Shown here piece after piece: positions 57,540 through 64,000 of a stretch of DNA of 64,000 nucleotides. This DNA comes from Hygrocybe punicea (Eukaryota; Basidiomycota; Agaricomycetes; Agaricales; Hygrophoraceae). Within the stretch, counting starts at the first letter, position 1, and the number at the start of each line of letters is the position of its first letter. The stretch spans positions 6,448,001-6,512,000 of the forward strand of contig OY744468.1 in NCBI GenBank assembly GCA_963556145.1, given 5' to 3'. The notes under the pieces are model-generated. The model made no database searches and was not told where the DNA came from. It worked only from the letters and a program-made list of their open reading frames with translations. Position numbers and translations under genes: made by a program.

Positions 57540-58560
57540 GACGATGAAAACTGCCACAGCAACAACAACGCCAGTACGTCGGCCAACGATGTGACGCCCA
57601 TAACAGAACGGCATGGACGGCAACCGTGAACGTGACGGGTCCTGGAACAGCCACCTGGCGAGGTGGAACGAGGCCCAGCATGACAACAACGGCCACAGCA
57701 ACAACGACAACATGGAGCAACGGCGGAACCACGAGAACAAGAATGGGAACCACGAGAATGGGGACCACAACAACGAGAACGGGGACCGCAACAATGAGAA
57801 CGGGGACCGCAACAATGAGAATGGGGACTGCAACGACAAGAACGGAGATGGCGAGAATGACGACGGGGATGGGAACACCGACGATGGGGACGGGAACGAT
57901 GAGAGTGGGGGTGGGAATGATGATAAGGTGAATGGGAATGGGACCGGGAATTACGACAACGGGGAGATGACAACGGGCAGGGGGAACGGAGACGAGGATG
58001 GCGAGGAGGACAGGCACAGGAACGGGAATGGGGACAACAGAAACGAGGATGACCGGGATGGGGGAACAGGACAACAAGGACCATGGAGCCGGGACAACAA
58101 GGACGACAGCAATGGAGACGATGACAATGGAAACAGCGAGGATGGGACAGCAAACAGGACGTCAACAACAACACGAACGGGAATGGGGCCAACTGCCATG
58201 TGCCACCACACGGGGACGAGGAGGAGGACGGGGGACGACAAGCACGGGGACGGCAAGCACAGGGATGGCAAGGATGGGGACAACAAGGGCAAGGATGATA
58301 AGTACAAGGGGGACGAGGACGAGGGCGAGGGCGGCTGGGGCGAGGACGACGGGGACAAGGATGACAAGGATGACAAGGACAAGGGTGACAAGGGTGACAA
58401 GGACAATGGCGATGAGGATGATGGCAACGAGTACAACGAGGATGAGGATGATGGCGACGAGGATGAGGATGATGAGGAGGACAGCGAGTATGGGAATGGG
58501 GACGGGGGCAACGGACAACGGACAATGGACAGCGAAGACAGAAGACAGTGAGGACAGCAA
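57540..58560. repeat. GACGACGGG/ACAACGAG simple-repeat tract, right arm of palindrome B
   Basis: Purine-rich inverted counterpart of 53490-54070, about twice as long, so the arms have diverged mainly by repeat expansion. Confidence 0.8.
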
Positions 58561-60459
58561 GGACGAGGACGGGGAGGAAGTAGACAGCCCAAAGTCACCT
58601 CGCGACCATGCACCTTCGCGTCAATTGATGTGGGTGGGGCGTTCGCAAGGTTACCAGGGACGAATCAACAGCCGAGAGAACAACGGCAGCGGCAGCAGCA
58701 ACAAACCCCCCCCCCACGGCAGCGGCAGTGGCAACAGCAGAAGCAATGGCAATGGCAGCTGTAGCAGCGGGACCTGGAACGGCAGCAGCAGCGGGGTTGG
58801 GAATTACAGCAGCAGCGGGGTTGGGAACGACAGCAGCAGTGGGACCAGGGCCGGGAACAGTAGCAGCAGCTGCGGGGGTGGGAATGGCAGCGGCAGCAAC
58901 GGAACAGGTGGGGGCCAATGGCAATGGCAAGGGGAACAGCAGCCGTGGCAATGGAACTGGCAGCGACAACGGCAATGGCAAGGGGAGCAACTGCAGCAGC
59001 AACAGCAGCAATGACATGGGCAGCAGCAATGGCAACCAAACTGGCCCACTGGCACCGGCCATGGCAAGGGGAGCAGCAGATGGGGTGGAGGACAAGTGAT
59101 GGTGGGGGAATCCCCCCGCCGTCCTTATTTTATTTTGTACCTATGTAGAATACATAAATGACTTTCCACTTACCTGGCCTGAATGTCAGAACGCGTGTAT
59201 CACATGATGATCAACAAAGTGCGTATCTACATGTGACATGTCACATGGGTGATGTCACTTCTGGGCGCCCAGATGTGACATTCTATATTGTGACACATGT
59301 GTGACCATCAAAACAACGCGTCGGGTCACATGAACAAACAACTACAAGACCAAATAACTACAAGCCCATCAAACACAGTTGAAAATTTCTTCTTACCTCA
59401 CCACCACCACTGCCACCTTTTATAACACTACAGGATCTTTGGCTGTTGTACCGGGCAACAACCAGAAATTCTGGAGTGTTATTGGCATGACAGGTATGTG
59501 ATTTCCTTTGGATTTGCTGTTTAGTTCACAGGGCTACATTTACTGTTGCTTTTTCTGGAGTCAGGTATTGTCTTTGTCATGTTTGCATTCAGATAAGGGA
59601 TTTCTGTTAGCCGATTACTAACAATACTCTTTTCAAGGATTACTTTTTAGTGAATATTGTGGTATCTCTGCATGCCCAACCATCGGTGGTGGGTCCTCAG
59701 CAATGAGCGCTTGCCACCATGGGTCTTCGATTAGGAATTCAGGGAGGGTGAATCCACCTGAGTTCCTAGCTAGGCAACCTACTTGTAGCGGGCCTGGTGG
59801 CATTGACAAGCATTTATTGGGTAAGTCTCATTTTCATTATTAATCCTTGTATTATTGACATTGTATCAACAGGTGATGTGTTTTACTTGTCTCAATTTCT
59901 TGTATTGTGTTTCATTTGTATTTTCATGGTTTGTTTGTTCTGTGTTCGCAAAAATTTTGACATTACTTCTCTTGTCAATCAGTCTTGATCAAGAAGGAGA
60001 AGAGCTCCTCCTTCGAGATTGAGACTAAATGACTTTTCTTTGCAACTGTATTTTCTTTGTAGTGTTCTTTTCACACTTAAATGTGTGATTTCACATTGTT
60101 GTACTTTAGTGGATGTAATGTAAATCACTGTGGGCCTATTTATTGATTTTTATCGCTGCTAACCCTAACCCTAAGTCACTGGGAGGAAGTTTGGAGGACG
60201 AATATAATATTCAGATATCTTCTCAAGATGAAAATATGTGAGTACATTACTTGATTGAACCAGCCACTTTCCATGTAATTGGTTGTAAAATTGGAGCATG
60301 TGACCAGACAAGATAAATCTCTCAGATTGCTAGTCATACCTATTGGCTGGGTGAAATGACCACCCACCTCTGTGAAAACCAGCTTGTGCTGGCTGAGCAA
60401 AACATTTTCTGGTGAAAACATATTCCCACAAGATGCTGTTCCATGGTAGGCCAAACACT

Positions 60460-61330
60460 ATTAGTTGACTAGCCAATGTACCCATTGCTGTTGATCAACC
60501 CATGCTAACTGGCCAGCCAATGCATCAGCCAACCCATCTCTGCTGGTCAACCACATTTCTCTGCTAGCCAGCCAACCAATGCCTGATGGCCAGGTAAAAT
60601 ATCCCTGCTTGTATGCCAGCCCATGCCTGATAGGGAGCCAATATAGGCTAGAGGGTTGGCGAACCCATACTTGATGGCAAGCCCATATATGCCAGTGGGT
60701 TGGCCAACCCATGCCTGATGGCCAGCCAAAATGTGTAAGTGGGTCAGCCAACCCAGGCCTGATGGCCAGCCAAGATAAGCCAGACAGTCCACCAATCCAG
60801 GCTTCCTGGCCAGCCAAATATGCAAGTGGGTCAGCCAACCCATGCCTGATGGCCAGCCAACATATGGCAGTGGGTCGGCCAACCCATGCCTAATGGCCAG
60901 CCAATATATCCAGTTGGGTTGGCCAACCCATGCTGGATGGCCAGCCAACATATCCCTACTGGTTGGCCAACCCATGCCTAATGGCCAGCCAATATATCCA
61001 GTTGGGTCGGCCAACCCATGCTGGATGGCCAGCCAACATATCCCTACTGGTCGGCCAACCCATGCCTAATGGCCAGCCAATATATTCCAATAGGTCAGCC
61101 AACCCATGCGTAATGGCCAGCTAATATATCCAGCTGTGTCGGCCAACCCATGTCTGATGGCCAGCCAATATCCAGTTGGGTCGGCCAACCCATGCCAGAT
61201 GGCCAGCGAAAATATTCCTACTGGTCGGCCAACCCATGCCTGGTGGCCAGCCAATATATGGCAGATGGTCGGCCAACCCATGTCTGATGGCAAGCTGAAA
61301 CCCCCACCCAGTTGGGCAAAATATCCCCTG
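60460..61330. repeat. TGGCCA-rich minisatellite, right arm
   Basis: Inverted counterpart of the left-arm array, with units such as gccaacccatgcctaatggc and cagccaatatatccagttgg. Unit number and order differ between arms. Confidence 0.88.
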
Positions 61331-61499
61331 GTTGGCCAACCCACTTGGGGTGGCCAGCTGTATGCCTTGGCCAAGCCATCTGCCTTGGGAAAAGATATTG
61401 GTTGGCCAAGGTCAGCTGGCCCACTTCAAGTGGGAATTGTCCATCTCGGCTGACCCATGGTTCATGGAAAAAATACGCTGTAAGGTGTGTAGGACTATG

Positions 61500-62295
61500 A
61501 TGCTTGAAGCTTGAAGGACAAAGACGGCGAGCGTGTGACAGAGGAGCGTTGAGAAAGTCAGAGACATCGTTGAGACGGTGATGGTGATGTGGGGAGCAAA
61601 CGGCAGGTCATGGGACTTGTGGGAGCCCTATGGCTAGTGTTGCCACGGCTATAGCCGATGTTTTTTGAAAAATTGCCTTTTTAGGCTGGTAAAATTAGGC
61701 AAAATTATGAAAATATTTGAGGAGATGGGCGAAGCCAAAAGCTGAGAGGTCACTTAAGGGTGCTAAGGATTTGGGGCTCAATTCTCAGGGTTCTTCAGGG
61801 ATAGCTGTTGGATGGTAGCTGACTACATAACCGGCAAGGCTCAGGGTTTGCCCAGGGCTTGTGCTTCTCAACCTTATGTGAGCAATAGACTAGGGTATTA
61901 CTAACCTTTTCTGGCTTTGCCTGTCTGTGGTTACTAGACAACCATTGAGAAACATGTGAAACGAAGGCTGGGTTTCCAAGGTACGATTGATCGTCGAACG
62001 TTCTGCGAAGCCTGGCCGAGTAAAATAATTCAATATTAGAACCATGTTTGGCTCCTTGGCTCGGCAGGCATCCATGTCAAACCCCGTGCCAGCGTTCGCT
62101 GAGCCATCCATCAACGTAGGCCCAAGGTTATCCAAAGTTCATATCACAGGATATAATATAGCAGTTAAAACCAATAAGTTGACATTATGATACGCTATAC
62201 GGTAGGGACAGAAAGGACAGCATGACAAGTTGGATTGATGCAAAGCATTAATAAGTAGGGAATGACAAATATAAAATGATTAGCTGAATCCACCA
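61500..62295. other. spacer with possible hAT-type terminus
   Basis: At 61633, TAGTGTTGCCACGGCTATAGCC resembles the hAT-like terminus at 39838. No partner end was found. An 81-codon minus-strand open frame (61890-62135) has no recognised motif. Confidence 0.4.
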
Positions 62296-63903
62296 TTACC
62301 AAAGGAGCACCACCTGTATCTTCTGCTGCCAGGCCAAGGTGGGGGTAGTGATTGTCTGCCTTCCAGCTTTATGCCCAGGATATTTCTTGAGGTCCTCCTG
62401 AAAGGCTAGCGTGAAGATACTGAGGGAGTGGTGTAAGAACGAGTACATTTCTTGAATAAAAACAGTGTACGCTGTCCATTCCGTGTTTTCCTCCACCAAT
62501 GACGTAGTGGCCTTGCAAATTTCTGCCCAGGCTTCATGAAGCAGATCATCTACGTAGTTCCAAAATTTACCAGGAAGGTAAGTTCGGTCCTTGACGGGTT
62601 TCCACGGAATTGATCCCTCAATTTCGTCCTTGGTAGAATTATCCATCGTGAATTCGAGATTGTCCACAGCCAGGGGGTCCGCAGCCAGGGGGGTCTGGGT
62701 TCAGGCTGTCTTCATCATTGGCTACTTCATCCCCGTCAAAGTTCATATTGGCTTCAGGATCTTGGGAGGTGGTTTTCACGCCAAACTTGGCTTCAAACGC
62801 CACGTAACAGATGCGCTGGGACACTGGAGATCAGCATTTAGATGTGAATATCTCATCGGGGCTTACCAGATACGCAATGCGTGCCCAATGAAGCCTTGTG
62901 ATTTCCATTCCCAAGGGGCAGAGCGCTCTCGATAAGGCACCAATATGTTGCACCTTTTTTACCTTCCCATATCTACCTACCGTTGCAATGGAAGCGGCGA
63001 GCTTGGAGATTGCGTGAGCACCCCAAAAATAATTATTTGGAAAGGCGCCGCACCTTCTGTTTTATGCCGCTTCGGTTGCTTGTCAGAATATCTTTCACAA
63101 GGGTCGACAACAATTGAAGGAGTTTGGAGTCATCAAAGACTTCTGCAGGGACCTTGAATATCCCCGGGTCATCGCGAATCAAACTCTGTGTCGGTCGTGA
63201 ATTAGGAAACCTAGAATGATAAAGAATAACATACCAGAATGTGCTCCGCGAGATCCGTGACATAAGCTGTTAAGTTAGGTGAAAGAAGGCATATGCACAG
63301 CTGGTCTTGCAAGGCTCTCTGTACAAACACTTTTACAAGAAGAGGAGGAGAAAAGAGGAATTACTTACCCGAAATTCAAGCGATTTCAAAGTTTCTTTTG
63401 TCTTGTTGTCCTTGTCAGATTGTTGCTGACTGACCAGGTATGCCATTATTTCAACGAGCATTAGTTTCGAGTCAGGGAGCTTCAACAGAGTGAGTAATGT
63501 GCTTGGGAGTCAAGTAGCTATTTACCTCTGCAAAGCTGTCCAAAAAGTTCTCTTGGATAGAATATCTCACGCATTGTCGTCAGGCATGAACTTTGACCCG
63601 CTTCTGTTTCTTGATAGCTGATAGATCATCTTCAGCAGCTTGGCGACGATTGGGTGGTCCGGGTGAAAAAATGGCTGCCGGTATTGGAGAGTCACCAAAT
63701 GTCCCAGACCTGTTCCTCACAGGAGTGAACATGGTGCTGCCTGGAGTTGTGCTGGAGCTTTCTTCACGATGGGAGTTGGCTGTTCTAGAAGCGGTCCTGG
63801 ACAGAGCATTGCCAGAAGGGGCATGAGCAGCTGATGTCAGCAAGTTTGTTTTAGTGGCACGGTATCGCGACAGCAACACTGTAGGATCCATGCCCGCCTC
63901 CAT
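62296..63903 (-). CDS. basidiomycete-type protein of unknown function with in-frame stop
   Basis: Minus-strand multi-exon gene starting MEAGMDPTVLLSRYRATKTN at 63903, followed by a Ser/Thr-rich disordered part and a basic KKQKRVKVHA. A TGA directly follows (63561-63563), but the same frame continues with RQCVRYSIQENFLDSFAE. Later exons give KLMLVEIMAYLVSQQQSDK, DQLCICLLSPNLTAYVTDLA, SLIRDDPGIFKVPAEVFDDS and WGAHAISKLAASIATVG, then ICYVAFEAKFGV and, in the final exon, GKFWNYVDDLLHEAWAEICK ending at 62296. The order (disordered N-terminus, helical middle, WxYVDxxL near the C-terminus) recurs in uncharacterised agaricomycete proteins. The stop is probably CGA to TGA, so it may be a pseudogene or need readthrough; one sequencing error could also explain it. 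Confidence 0.55.
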
Positions 63904-64000
63904 GAGAAAAATGGTTGAACTTGAAGAGTTGTTTGAAATTGTTTGTTTTGTTTTTCGGAACATGAGATAAATAAATAATATGGATAATGCAGTTATCAAT

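Larger units (their letters stand above)
50500..61480. mobile_element. giant palindromic element (family B), about 10.9 kb with insertion
   Basis: Inverted arms run from about 50840 to 54586 and from 54674 to about 61405, around an 87-bp loop. The right arm is lengthened by a 2.34-kb LTR element. Each arm from the outside inwards: a TGGCCA-rich minisatellite; a 1.3-kb unique AT-rich block; CTG/CAG-type and GTCGTC-type simple repeats; and a core homologous to that of palindrome A. Outside 50840 the left side carries extra minisatellite units in the opposite orientation (50500-50830), so the outer boundary and target duplication could not be fixed. No transposase was found. Confidence 0.78.

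Noticed and set aside
57509..58525. 338-codon minus-strand and overlapping plus-strand open frames
   Set aside because: By-products of the simple-repeat tract of palindrome B; no domain, several overlapping frames on both strands.
1..64000. tRNA and rRNA genes
   Set aside because: None was recognised by eye; a tRNAscan or covariance search was not possible, so short RNA genes could have been missed.

Overview
The window looks like a repeat-rich stretch of a mushroom-forming basidiomycete (Agaricomycetes) nuclear genome. The host genes have many 50-70 bp GT-AG introns. They belong to families typical of such genomes: a macrofage-activating-glycoprotein-like secreted protein, Crinkler-RHS effector-like proteins, expanded small G-domain proteins, a JmjC-like gene and a coatomer alpha fragment. 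The intervening DNA is packed with Tc1/mariner, hAT-like, LTR and giant palindromic elements. All calls come from reading the sequence; no database search was run.

Layout. 0.4-2.1 kb (-): secreted GPI-anchored glycoprotein-like gene. 2.2-4.8 kb: TIR element filled with a CATCGCCCAC-type simple repeat. 4.9-9.1 kb (+): CRN-RHS gene broken by a 1.17-kb TA-flanked transposon and a frameshift. 9.4-11.4 kb (-) and 11.6-13.0 kb (+): divergent G-domain GTPase genes. 13.0-16.7 kb: an extraordinary series of about 50 intron-like units separated by single-codon exons, continuous in frame with the plus-strand GTPase gene; its second half is a 71-bp tandem array. 17.2-19.1 kb: two foldback elements. 19.2-20.1 kb (-): Ty3/Gypsy gag remnant.

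20.5-36.6 kb is one 16.1-kb TA-flanked Tc1/mariner-type element. It carries an apparently intact DDE transposase, a coatomer-alpha (COPA) gene fragment and a PB1-like/Cys-His/SAM-like gene. Nested in it are a 6.45-kb palindromic element (inside the COPA fragment, with a 7-bp target duplication) and a short-LTR retrotransposon that itself contains a solo LTR. 36.9-42.4 kb holds two truncated long-LTR Ty3/Gypsy-like elements, one with an hAT-like insertion. 42.6-47.7 kb (+): JmjC-like gene. 48.3-50.1 kb (-): basidiomycete-type gene of unknown function. 50.5-61.5 kb: a second giant palindrome related to the first, interrupted by another short-LTR element with a gag-like ORF. 62.3-63.9 kb (-): another basidiomycete-type gene of unknown function.

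How the parts relate: the host genes do not form a pathway. The strongest candidate for something undescribed is the single-codon micro-exon array attached to the GTPase gene. The next are the family of giant palindromic elements with arrays of palindromic motifs, and the cargo-bearing Tc1/mariner element.
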